Shown: one piece after another, positions 1-5,441 of the stretch
How the letters are laid out: each line of letters begins with the position of its first letter
Position numbering within the stretch: position 1 is the first letter of the stretch
Source: an uncultured Burkholderiales bacterium
Lineage (GTDB): Bacteria; Pseudomonadota; Gammaproteobacteria; Burkholderiales; Burkholderiaceae_D
DNA: 7,020 nt
Direction of reading: 5' to 3'
Assembly: GCA_937872165.1 (NCBI GenBank)
Contig: CALMOR010000006.1
Coordinates: 1 to 7,020, forward strand
Made by a program: the position numbers and the translations under genes
Notes under the pieces: generated by a model
What the model was told of the DNA's origin: nothing
The model's input: only the letters and a program-made list of their open reading frames with translations
Databases searched by the model: none

Positions 1-460
1 CGGGACCGCCGTCGGCCGCGAGCCATGCCGCGGGGGCGCGGCCCACGATGCGACCGGTCCTCTCCTCGAGTCCGGGCGCCGGCTTGATCTCGACGTTCAT
101 CCATACGCCGTGCGCCCGACAGAACGCCAACACGTCGGCATAGCGCGGCACCGGCTCGCCGCGGTGGGCCGCGCCGAACCACGCACCGGCATCGCGTGTC
201 GACAGCTCGTCCCAGGTCGTCGTCGCGACGCTGCCCCCGCCGGCGACGGTGCGGCCGAAGTCCGGATCGTGCATCAGGACCGGCACGTCGTCGGCGGTCA
301 GCACGACGTCGAACTCGACGCCGCGATAGCCGCGCGCGACGCCTTCGCGCATCGCGGCCATCGTGTTCTCGGGGGCGAGCCGGCCGCCGCCGCGATGCGC
401 GATGCGCCGCGGGCCAGGCCACGACGGCGGCGGCATCTGCGTCGCCATCTGCATCTGCAT
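1..460 (-). CDS. ugpQ: Glycerophosphodiester phosphodiesterase UgpQ, 5' part (runs off the left edge)
   Basis: This is the N-terminal ~153 residues of a cytoplasmic enzyme that hydrolyses glycerophosphodiesters to sn-glycerol 3-phosphate plus an alcohol. Numbered from the ATG at 460, it shows the GDPD-family signature: AHRGGG at 21-26 (catalytic His22, Arg23), APENT at 29-33, EFDV at 49-52, HDPD at 64-67 (second catalytic His64) and a later NVEIKP metal-site segment. The order and spacing match E. coli UgpQ as I remember it. It follows ugpB on the same strand with a 20-base gap, so the two are probably cotranscribed and the enzyme would process what UgpB delivers. The start is uncertain: in-frame ATGs lie at 460, 454, 448 and 436 (MQMQMATQM), and a GTG lies at 472. 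None has a clear ribosome-binding site. By alignment to E. coli UgpQ the true start could be as late as 436. The C-terminal part is outside the window. Confidence 0.93.
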   Translation of the reverse strand, partial: MQMQMATQMPPPSWPGPRRIAHRGGGRLAPENTMAAMREGVARGYRGVEFDVVLTADDVPVLMHDPDFGRTVAGGGSVATTTWDELSTRDAGAWFGAAHRGEPVPRYADVLAFCRAHGVWMNVEIKPAPGLEERTGRIVGRAPAAWLAADGGP

Positions 461-480
461 CGGCAGCCGCACGCGGTCGA

Positions 481-1881
481 TCAGGTCTTCTTGAGGATCT
501 TCCTGACCGCGTCCTTGACCTTCGCCGCGCGGCTCTTCGGTTCCGGCGCGGCGGCGGCGACGGCGGGTTGCATCGCCACGTCGCCGAGCCGCACGGCATC
601 GTCGAGTCCGAGCTTGGGCGGCTTCTCGCCGGACCAGACCGCGTCGAGCTCCTGGTCCATGATCGCGCGGACCTTGTCGTAGTTCGGCAGGCGGATGCCG
701 CGCGCGTCGGGCCCCTGCGAGGTCGCGGCCGCCTTCATCACCGCGGCGAGGCCGGGGAACCTGTCGTAGTAGCCGGTGCGCTCCGAGACCAGATAGGCCG
801 CGTTGGTCCACGGCAGGCTGCCGGTCTTCTGGTGCCACTCGACGGCCACCACCGGCGTCGCGAGATAGGCGAGGAAGGTCGCGATGCCGTTGTAGACGTC
901 CTTCGTGCGGCCCTCGACGGCCCACAGGGCCGAGCCACCCACCAGCGTGTTGACCGGCTGCCGCGCGCCCTCCTCGTAGAACGGCAACGGTGCCACGCCG
1001 ATACCGAAGCGGGCGATCTTCGCGATGTCGCCGAGCGAGCCGCTCGCGGTCGTCAGCACGCCGCACTCGCCGGACGCGAAGCGCGCGTCGCCTTCCTCGC
1101 CGTGGCCCGACGGCACGTACAGCTGGCTCTTGACCCAGCTCGTCATCAACGCGATGTGCCGCACGTGCAGCAGGTCGTTGAAGGTCAGCGTCGCGCCGGT
1201 CCCGTCGAGGCCGTTGTTCTTCGTCGCGATGGCCTCACCGTGCAGCGCGCCGATGTTCTCGATGTGGATCCAGGCCTGGTCGCTGCTGGTGTAGCTGCAC
1301 TTCATGCCCTTGCCCGCGTCCTGCAGCGAGATCAGCTGCTTCTGCAGGTCGCGCCAGGTCGCCGGCGGCGCGTCGGTCGGCAGTCCGGCCCTGGTGTAGG
1401 CGGCCTGGTTGTAGAGCAGCACCGGGATCGACGCTTCGAGAGGAAAGGCGCGCAGCCGGTTGCGTTCGTCCTTCATGAACGTCACCGCACCGGGGATGAA
1501 GAACTCGAAGTCCTTCGACTTAGCGAGCGGCAGGATGTCGAAGATCGGCTTGACGCCGTTGCGGACGGCGAGCAGGTCGCCCGACTCCACCTCGCTGACC
1601 TGCAGCAGGTCGGGGCCGTCCGGCAGGCTGAGCGCGGCGATGCCCGCGGTCGCGGTGGCCTTGTCGTCGCCCTTGAACTTCAGGTCGACGTGATAGTTCT
1701 TCTGTTCCGCGTTGAAGCCCGCGACCATGGTCTCGAAGGTCTGCGCCGGCACGCCGGTCAGCGAATGCCAGACACGGACCTCGGTCGCGGCCTCGGCGGC
1801 GACCGAGGCGAAGAGGACGGCGGCGGCCGACGCGGCCAGCAGGGACTTGCACGACAGCGAGCGAGACGGACCCGGATGCAT
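481..1881 (-). CDS. ugpB: sn-Glycerol-3-phosphate / glycerophosphodiester ABC transporter, periplasmic binding protein UgpB
   Basis: This 466-residue periplasmic solute-binding protein captures glycerol 3-phosphate or glycerophosphodiesters for the UgpAEC importer. The Sec signal peptide is a basic N-terminus, a hydrophobic core around residues 14-29, and a likely cut after AEA at 31. Segments matching E. coli UgpB as recalled include VWHSL (37-41), ILQV-like LLQVSEVE (92-99), MKCSYTSS (193-200), TKNNGLDG (220-227), TTASGSLGDI (277-286) and EWHQKTGSLP (348-357). Glu98 and Ser151 align with ligand residues, but the positions of E. coli mature Tyr42 and Trp169 appear to be Asp73 and Asp201. The protein is longer than E. 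coli UgpB (438), mainly through an Ala/Pro then Lys-rich tail after about residue 435. The start at 1881 is supported by GGAAGGAAAG just upstream and by the signal peptide. ugpQ follows directly; ugpA, ugpE and ugpC are not between them as they are in the E. coli operon order. Confidence 0.95.
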   Translation of the reverse strand: MHPGPSRSLSCKSLLAASAAAVLFASVAAEAATEVRVWHSLTGVPAQTFETMVAGFNAEQKNYHVDLKFKGDDKATATAGIAALSLPDGPDLLQVSEVESGDLLAVRNGVKPIFDILPLAKSKDFEFFIPGAVTFMKDERNRLRAFPLEASIPVLLYNQAAYTRAGLPTDAPPATWRDLQKQLISLQDAGKGMKCSYTSSDQAWIHIENIGALHGEAIATKNNGLDGTGATLTFNDLLHVRHIALMTSWVKSQLYVPSGHGEEGDARFASGECGVLTTASGSLGDIAKIARFGIGVAPLPFYEEGARQPVNTLVGGSALWAVEGRTKDVYNGIATFLAYLATPVVAVEWHQKTGSLPWTNAAYLVSERTGYYDRFPGLAAVMKAAATSQGPDARGIRLPNYDKVRAIMDQELDAVWSGEKPPKLGLDDAVRLGDVAMQPAVAAAAPEPKSRAAKVKDAVRKILKKT

Positions 1882-1886
1882 CGGGG

Positions 1887-1896
1887 CTTTCCTTCC
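1887..1896 (-). promoter_or_regulatory. Ribosome-binding site of ugpB
   Basis: Read on the minus strand the sequence is GGAAGGAAAG, with the AGGA core ending 8 bases before the ATG at 1881. It is one of the clearest Shine-Dalgarno sequences in the window and it fixes the ugpB start. Confidence 0.75.
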
Positions 1897-1923
1897 GACA
1901 TGAAACGAAGGGCGGATTATAGT
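1895..1923 (+). promoter_or_regulatory. Probable promoter of the CoA transferase operon
   Basis: On the plus strand, CCGACA (1895-1900, 4 of 6 matches to TTGACA) is followed by a 17-base spacer and TATAGT (1918-1923, 5 of 6 matches to TATAAT). Transcription would start near 1930, giving a leader of about 36 bases. The -10 overlaps the ugpB -10 on the other strand, so the two promoters share the same helical face and may exclude each other. Confidence 0.5.
1916..1921 (-). promoter_or_regulatory. Probable ugpB -10 element (TATAAT)
   Basis: A perfect TATAAT lies on the minus strand, about 34 bases upstream of the ugpB ATG. It would start transcription near 1909 and give a leader of roughly 28 bases that contains the ribosome-binding site. 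No convincing -35 hexamer is visible 16-18 bases upstream, which suggests activator dependence. In E. coli ugp is controlled by PhoB, but I could not recognise a Pho box here. Confidence 0.55.
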
Positions 1924-1965
1924 CAGCGCCCCTCCACGATCGCGTCGCCGCGACACCTCCGACCC

Positions 1966-3207
1966 ATGGCCGTCCCTCCCGCTGCCGGCGCGTTGACCGG
2001 CGTCCGCGTCCTCGACCTGACGCGCGTGCTCGCCGGTCCCCATTGCGCCCAGCTGCTCGCCGACCTCGGTGCCGAAGTCATCAAGGTGGAGCGCCCCGCA
2101 TCGGACGGACACGGCGGCGGCGACGATACCCGTGCGTGGGGGCCGCCGTACGTGCGGGACGCGGACGGGAACGACACCGCGATCTCGACCTACTACATCG
2201 CGGCCAACCGCGGCAAGAAGTCGATCGCGATCGACCTGGCGAGCGCGGAAGGACAGCGCACGGTCCGTGCGCTCGCGATGATCAGCGACGTCGTGATCGA
2301 GAACTACAAGGTCGGCCAGCTCGCGCGCTACGGACTCGACCATGCGTCGCTCGCGAAGGACAAGCCGTCGCTGATCTATTGCTCGATCACCGGCTTCGGG
2401 CAGACCGGGCCGTGGGCGAAGCGGCCGGGCTACGACTTCATCGTGCAGGGGCTGTCGGGCTTCATGTCGGTGACCGGCGAGCGCAGCGACGCGTGCCCGA
2501 CCTGCCACGGCGGTCCGCCCCAGAAGGCGGGCGTCGCGATCAGCGACCTGCTGACCGGCACCTATGCGGCCACCGCGATCCTCGCCGCGCTGCTGCACGT
2601 CCGCGCCACCGGCCAGGGTCAGCACATCGACATGGCGCTGCTCGACGTCATGGTCGCGACGATGGCCAACATGAACACGGCCTGGCTCGACGGCGCCGAG
2701 GTGCCGGGCCGCATGGGCAACGCGCACCAGAGCATCGTGCCGTACCAGGTGTTCGCCTGCGCCGACGGCTTCCTGATCCTCGCGGTCGGCAACGACCTGC
2801 AGTTCCGTCGCTTCTGCGTCGCGGCCGGATGCGGCGGCCTCGCGGACGATGCGCGCTTCGCGACGAACCCGTCGCGGGTCGCGAATCGCGCGGTGCTGGT
2901 GCCGCTGCTCGAGGCCATCCTCACGGGCCGCACGAAGGAGGACTGGATCGACCGCCTCGAAGCGGCCGAGGTGCCGTGCGGTCCGATCGACCGCATCGAC
3001 GAGGTCTTCGCGAATCCCCAGGTCGAGGCGCGCGGCATGCGCATCGAGCTGCCGCACGCCGAGGCCGGTCGCGTGGCGCTGGTCGCGAACCCGATGAGGA
3101 TGTCGGTCACGCCGCCGGTCTACGGGCTCCCTCCGCCCGCGCTCGACGAGCACCGCGCGGCGATCCTCAAGCTGATCGAACGACCGGGACCCAGGAACGG
3201 ACGATGA
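1966..3207 (+). CDS. CaiB/BaiF family CoA transferase (class III)
   Basis: This 413-residue cytoplasmic enzyme moves CoA between carboxylic acids through an aspartyl-CoA intermediate (class III family: formyl-CoA transferase, CaiB, alpha-methylacyl-CoA racemase relatives). The length is normal for the family. Visible family blocks are GVRVLDLTRVLAGP (12-25), LADLGAEVIKVERP (31-44), NRGKKSIAIDL (81-91), DVVIENYKVGQLARYGL (108-124) and YCSITGFGQTGP (138-149). The probable catalytic Asp is Asp194 in AISDLLTG, followed by GQGQHIDMALLD. An unusual CPTCH segment (177-181) sits in the loop before the GPPQKAG block. The substrate cannot be told from sequence. The start at 1966 places the family N-terminus correctly but has no Shine-Dalgarno; the bases just upstream (CACCTCC) instead resemble anti-Shine-Dalgarno. 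An in-frame ATG at 1900 would place the promoter inside the gene and was not used. The gene overlaps the next one by 4 bases. Confidence 0.93.
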   Translation: MAVPPAAGALTGVRVLDLTRVLAGPHCAQLLADLGAEVIKVERPASDGHGGGDDTRAWGPPYVRDADGNDTAISTYYIAANRGKKSIAIDLASAEGQRTVRALAMISDVVIENYKVGQLARYGLDHASLAKDKPSLIYCSITGFGQTGPWAKRPGYDFIVQGLSGFMSVTGERSDACPTCHGGPPQKAGVAISDLLTGTYAATAILAALLHVRATGQGQHIDMALLDVMVATMANMNTAWLDGAEVPGRMGNAHQSIVPYQVFACADGFLILAVGNDLQFRRFCVAAGCGGLADDARFATNPSRVANRAVLVPLLEAILTGRTKEDWIDRLEAAEVPCGPIDRIDEVFANPQVEARGMRIELPHAEAGRVALVANPMRMSVTPPVYGLPPPALDEHRAAILKLIERPGPRNGR

Positions 3208-3962
3208 TCGAAGAACGAGCCATGCCGAACGCGCCGCTGCCGCTCCTGCTCGTCCCGGGTCTCCTGAACGATGCCCGCGTATGGAAGAACCAGACCGACG
3301 CGTTGTCCGGCGAACGCGACGTGCGCGTCGCGGAGTCCACCACGCACGACTCCGTCGCCGCTCTCGCGGCCGAAGCCCTGGCGCGCGCACCGGCCGCACG
3401 CTTCGCGCTCGCCGGCTTCTCGCTCGGCGGCTACGTCGCGCTGGAGATCCTCAGGCAGGCGCCCGAGCGGGTGGCCGCGCTCGCATTGATCGACACCGGC
3501 TCGCGCCCGGACACCGTGGAGGCGACGCAGGTGCGGCGCGGGATGCTCGACGCGCTGGACAGCGCGACCGCGGGCTTCGACGCGGTAGCCGCCACCTTCC
3601 TGCCGCGGGTCGTCCATCCGGATCGCGTCGACGACGCGCTCCTCGCGGACCTGCTCCTGTCGATGGCGCGCTCGGTCGGCGCGGCCGCCTTCGCACGCCA
3701 GCAGAACGCCGCCATCGCCCGGCCCGACAGCCGGCCCGGACTCGGCGCGATCCGCTGTCCCACGATGGTCCTCTGCGGCCGCCAGGACACCGTCACGCCG
3801 CTCGCGTTGAGCGAGGAGATGGCGTCGTCGATCCCCGACGCGAAGCTGGTCGTGCTGGAGGCCTGTGGCCACATGTCGCTGCTCGAACGGCCTCGCGAAG
3901 TCGTCGACGCGATGCGCGCGTGGCTGCAGGCGGCGGACCGCGCTCGCCCGGCGCACGACTGA
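3204..3962 (+). CDS. Alpha/beta-fold hydrolase
   Basis: This 252-residue serine hydrolase of the alpha/beta fold is probably an esterase, lactonase or thioesterase acting in the cytoplasm. The full catalytic set is visible: oxyanion strand LLLVPGLLND (14-23), nucleophile elbow AGFSLGGY with Ser73, acid Asp195 in CGRQDTVTP, and His223 in ACGHMSLLERP. The length and layout resemble enol-lactonase and MenH/BioH-like enzymes, but nothing identifies the substrate. The ATG at 3204 overlaps the preceding TGA as ATGA and has AGGA seven bases upstream (3193-3196), so I prefer it to the in-frame ATG at 3222. The overlap implies translational coupling with the CoA transferase and suggests the two act in one catabolic route, for instance release or cleavage of an acyl product; that link is inference. 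Confidence 0.92.
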   Translation: MIEERAMPNAPLPLLLVPGLLNDARVWKNQTDALSGERDVRVAESTTHDSVAALAAEALARAPAARFALAGFSLGGYVALEILRQAPERVAALALIDTGSRPDTVEATQVRRGMLDALDSATAGFDAVAATFLPRVVHPDRVDDALLADLLLSMARSVGAAAFARQQNAAIARPDSRPGLGAIRCPTMVLCGRQDTVTPLALSEEMASSIPDAKLVVLEACGHMSLLERPREVVDAMRAWLQAADRARPAHD

Positions 3963-4089
3963 AGCGGGCCGAACGGGCACCGCCTGCCGCGACGATGCGT
4001 CTTCGCACTACAAGCTCTTCCGAGGAAAGGCCGGAGCTTCCGCGGACACCTCCGCATAGAGTCGCGCTCTGCCCACCGGGCAGGCGACG

Positions 4090-4101
4090 CGCGCCGGCGC
4101 G
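4090..4101. repeat. 12-base GC palindrome upstream of the peroxiredoxin-like gene
   Basis: CGCGCCGGCGCG is a perfect palindrome 27 bases before the preferred start of the peroxiredoxin-like gene. The 166-base gap between the hydrolase stop and this gene shows no convincing promoter hexamers and no terminator, so readthrough from the upstream operon is possible. In DNA this GC-rich such palindromes arise often by chance, so a role as an operator is only a possibility. Confidence 0.3.
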
Positions 4102-4128
4102 GCGCGACCTCGAAGCGAAGGAATGACG

Positions 4129-4647
4129 ATGGACACGAGCGGCAAACCGGTTTCCGGAGGTCCGATGCCGTCGCTGACGCTGCCGAAGCTCGGCGGCGGC
4201 ACGCTCTCGATCGGCTCGACCGACGGCTGGCAGATGGTGGTCGTCTATCGCGGCAAGCACTGCCCGATCTGCAGGCGCTACCTGAAGGAACTCGACGGCC
4301 ACCTCGACGAGTTCGCAGCGATGGGCGTCGATGTCGTCGCGATCTCGGCGGACCCGCTGGAGAAGGCCGAGACCGAAGCCCGCGACGAAGGCTGGCGCTT
4401 CCCGGTCGGCTACGACCTTTCGATGGAGCAGATGCGCGGGCTCGGTGTCTACGTGTCGCAACCGCGCTCGCCCGAGGAGACCGATCGGCCGTTCGCCGAA
4501 CCGGGCCTCTTCGTCGTCAATCCCGACCGGAACATCCAGATCGTCGACGTGGCGAATTCCCCGGGGGCGCGACCGGCGCTGCCGATCCTCCTGCTCGGTC
4601 TCAAGTTCACGATGGAGAACAAGGTGCCGCCGCGCGGGACGCTGTGA
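4129..4647 (+). CDS. Peroxiredoxin-like (AhpC/TSA, redoxin) family protein with CPIC motif
   Basis: This 172-residue thioredoxin-fold protein probably reduces peroxides or disulfides in the cytoplasm; no signal peptide is seen. The core strand VVVYRG leads into HCPIC, with Cys45 and Cys48 (numbered from the ATG at 4129), followed by RRYLKELDGHLDEF and the strand VDVVAISAD. This is typical of the peroxiredoxin-like redoxin group in which a CPxC motif replaces the PxxxTxxC of classical peroxiredoxins. Further family features are PGLFVVNPDRNIQIVDV and the C-terminal PPRGTL. The ATG at 4123 directly abuts AAGGA (4118-4122) with no spacing, whereas the ATG at 4129 lies six bases after it, so the later start is preferred. 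It is on the same strand as the hydrolase but separated from it, and convergent with the Fur-family gene. The physiological substrate is unknown. Confidence 0.88.
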   Translation: MDTSGKPVSGGPMPSLTLPKLGGGTLSIGSTDGWQMVVVYRGKHCPICRRYLKELDGHLDEFAAMGVDVVAISADPLEKAETEARDEGWRFPVGYDLSMEQMRGLGVYVSQPRSPEETDRPFAEPGLFVVNPDRNIQIVDVANSPGARPALPILLLGLKFTMENKVPPRGTL

Positions 4648-4650
4648 CGA

Positions 4651-4691
4651 CCGTCGGGAGACGGGCGGGCGGCGCGAGGGCGCGTCCCGTC
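4651..4691. terminator. Candidate GC-rich hairpin cluster after the peroxiredoxin-like gene
   Basis: Starting four bases after the stop codon, CCGTC (4651-4655) can pair with GACGG (4660-4664) across a GGGA loop. Alternatively GACGGG (4660-4665) can pair with CCCGTC (4686-4691) around an inner CGCG-AGGG-CGCG hairpin (4673-4684). The two structures are mutually exclusive. There is no following T-run, so a classical intrinsic terminator is not shown. Placement between convergent genes is the main support. Confidence 0.35.
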
Positions 4692-4727
4692 CGGCCCGGC
4701 GAGGCGTGGCCGCCGGCCCGGATCATC

Positions 4728-4798
4728 GTCGCGGCCTCGATCGCGACGGGGCGCCCCCGACGTCGACCGACGGGCGCACGACGAGGTCCGATCGGACC
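4728..4798. repeat. Run of short perfect palindromes in the convergent intergenic region
   Basis: This part of the 204-base spacer between convergent genes holds several dyads: GTCGCG/CGCGAC (4728-4733 with 4742-4747, 8-base loop), GGGGCGCCCC (4748-4757), CGACGTCG (4758-4765) and the 14-base perfect palindrome GGTCCGATCGGACC (4785-4798). They could form transcript 3'-end structures for either gene. I see no open reading frame with coding character here and no T-tract. GC richness makes some of them expected by chance. Confidence 0.4.
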
Positions 4799-4851
4799 GA
4801 GCCGCCCGCGTCGACTTCGGCGCGACGAACAGGCGGCCTCGTCCGGCCTTC

Positions 4852-5250
4852 CTAGGCCCGTGCCGCGCACGAAGCGCAGCGTCCGTGCAGCGTCACGTCG
4901 TGACGCTCGACGCGGAAGCCCTTCGGTGCCAGCGTCGCCATCGAACCCGGACAGGCGTGGATCGGATAGACGCGCTCGCAGACGTCGCAATGGAAGTGAT
5001 GGTGGTGATGGCCCGCGACGGTCGCATGCGCGTCGCACGGCGCTTCGTAGCGAGGCGATTGCCCGGGCAGGTCGACCTGCGAGACCGCCTGCTCCTCGAC
5101 CAGCCCCTTGATCTGACGATAGACGGTGGGCAGGCTCAGGCCCGGCACGTAGACCGACGCCTCGGCCCGGATCTCGACCGGACTCAACGAACGCCCGCTG
5201 CCGTAGAGCGTGCTGAGGATCGCTTCGCGCTGCCGCGTGTTCCGTTTCAT
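4852..5250 (-). CDS. Fur-superfamily metal-responsive transcriptional regulator (Zur/Fur-like)
   Basis: This 132-residue DNA-binding repressor-type protein is expected to sense a metal ion or peroxide. The N-terminal winged helix begins MKRNTRQREAIL, with the recognition helix at SLPTVYRQIKGLVEE (38-52). The dimerisation and metal part has AHATVAGHHHHHFHCDVC (74-91), with a run of five His (81-85) and the first structural Cys pair 88/91. The second pair is Cys125/Cys128 in GRCASC. The two CxxC pairs indicate the usual structural Zn(Cys)4 site. The C-terminus is short and lacks the His-rich tail of classical Fur, which makes Zn (Zur) or another metal as likely as iron; sequence alone does not decide. 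The start at 5250 has no Shine-Dalgarno, and a four-codon reading frame (MMPA, 5261-5247) ends overlapping it. The gene is divergent from the small-protein/YcaO operon and is a candidate regulator of it. Confidence 0.92.
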   Translation of the reverse strand: MKRNTRQREAILSTLYGSGRSLSPVEIRAEASVYVPGLSLPTVYRQIKGLVEEQAVSQVDLPGQSPRYEAPCDAHATVAGHHHHHFHCDVCERVYPIHACPGSMATLAPKGFRVERHDVTLHGRCASCAARA

Positions 5251-5256
5251 GCCGGC

Positions 5257-5285
5257 ATCATACTGAAATCGCGATTGCGTTTGCA
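5257..5285 (-). promoter_or_regulatory. Probable promoter of the Fur-family gene
   Basis: On the minus strand TATGAT (5262-5257, 5 of 6 to consensus) lies just seven bases before the ATG, so transcription would begin at or next to the start codon. The best-spaced -35 candidate, TGCAAA (5285-5280), matches only 3 of 6. A leaderless or near-leaderless transcript would fit the absence of a Shine-Dalgarno. Confidence 0.4.
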
Positions 5286-5288
5286 GTA
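5261..5288. promoter_or_regulatory. Candidate operator: inverted repeat with TACTG/CAGTA arms
   Basis: TACTG (5261-5265) and CAGTA (5284-5288) form the outer arms, extended imperfectly as TACTGAAA versus TACTGCAAA on the opposite strand. Inside lies the perfect 10-base palindrome AATCGCGATT (5267-5276). The element covers the spacer of the regulator promoter from -10 to -35, where a repressor would block polymerase, so autoregulation is plausible. It does not look like a classical AT-rich Fur or Zur box. Confidence 0.4.
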
Positions 5289-5315
5289 GCGTCGTCCCAC
5301 CGGACCGGACGACGC
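5289..5315. promoter_or_regulatory. Second inverted repeat abutting the first (8-base perfect arms)
   Basis: GCGTCGTC (5289-5296) and GACGACGC (5308-5315) are perfect 8-base inverted arms separated by 11 bases. The element starts at the base after the TACTG/CAGTA repeat ends. It lies upstream of both divergent promoters, 36 bases before the TATAGT element. It could be a second regulator site; chance is not excluded in DNA this GC-rich. Confidence 0.35.
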
Positions 5316-5350
5316 CATCAGGAAGGGGATGCCGGCGCGATGGAAACGGC

Positions 5351-5356
5351 TATAGT
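5351..5356 (+). promoter_or_regulatory. Probable -10 element of the small-protein/YcaO operon (TATAGT)
   Basis: TATAGT on the plus strand is the same hexamer as in the CoA transferase promoter, and it is a rare AT-rich island here. Transcription would start near 5363 and give a leader of about 79 bases before the ATG at 5442. No good -35 is visible at normal spacing, consistent with dependence on an activator or with a weak promoter. Confidence 0.45.
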
Positions 5357-5397
5357 CCCCTCCGCTTCGTCGTCACGTATACCGTTCCGATCGACTT

Positions 5398-5417
5398 GCT
5401 CGGGCACGCTCCCGAGT
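5398..5417 (+). promoter_or_regulatory. Hairpin in the predicted leader of the small-protein/YcaO operon
   Basis: CTCGGG (5399-5404) pairs perfectly with CCCGAG (5411-5416) across a six-base CACGCT loop, and a G-T wobble extends the stem to seven pairs. It is followed by TCTTTCC. It sits midway between the predicted transcription start and the ATG, so it might act as an attenuator or a translation-control element. The short T-run makes it a weak terminator at best. Confidence 0.35.
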
Positions 5418-5441
5418 CTTTCCACCGAATGGACCTGTGCA

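Noticed and set aside
196..1965. Long plus-strand open frame continuous with the CoA transferase, antisense to ugpB
   Set aside because: Its translation is Arg/Ala-rich with no recognisable domain, while the minus strand encodes clear UgpB and UgpQ. It is a GC-rich shadow frame; the real gene starts at 1966.
1900..1965. Earlier in-frame ATG (1900) for the CoA transferase
   Set aside because: It would put the likely TATAGT promoter inside the gene and adds residues not typical of the family; no Shine-Dalgarno precedes it.
2494..2508. CPTCH as a true cytochrome c haem site
   Set aside because: The protein has no signal peptide and is a clear cytoplasmic CoA transferase, so covalent haem attachment is not expected.
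1882..3399. Minus-strand extension of the ugpB frame across the CoA transferase gene
   Set aside because: Low-complexity Arg-rich translation opposite a well-conserved enzyme; the signal peptide and ribosome-binding site place the ugpB start at 1881.
4644..5111. Plus-strand frame after the peroxiredoxin-like gene, opposite the Fur-family gene
   Set aside because: Arg/Pro-rich translation without any motif, antisense to a clear metalloregulator.
5340..5441. N-terminal extension of the small YcaO-associated protein from the ATG at 5340
   Set aside because: The added Ser-rich residues look non-coding, and the stretch contains the TATAGT element and the leader hairpin. A purine-rich AGGAAGGGG lies before 5340 but about 11 bases away, so it was not decisive.
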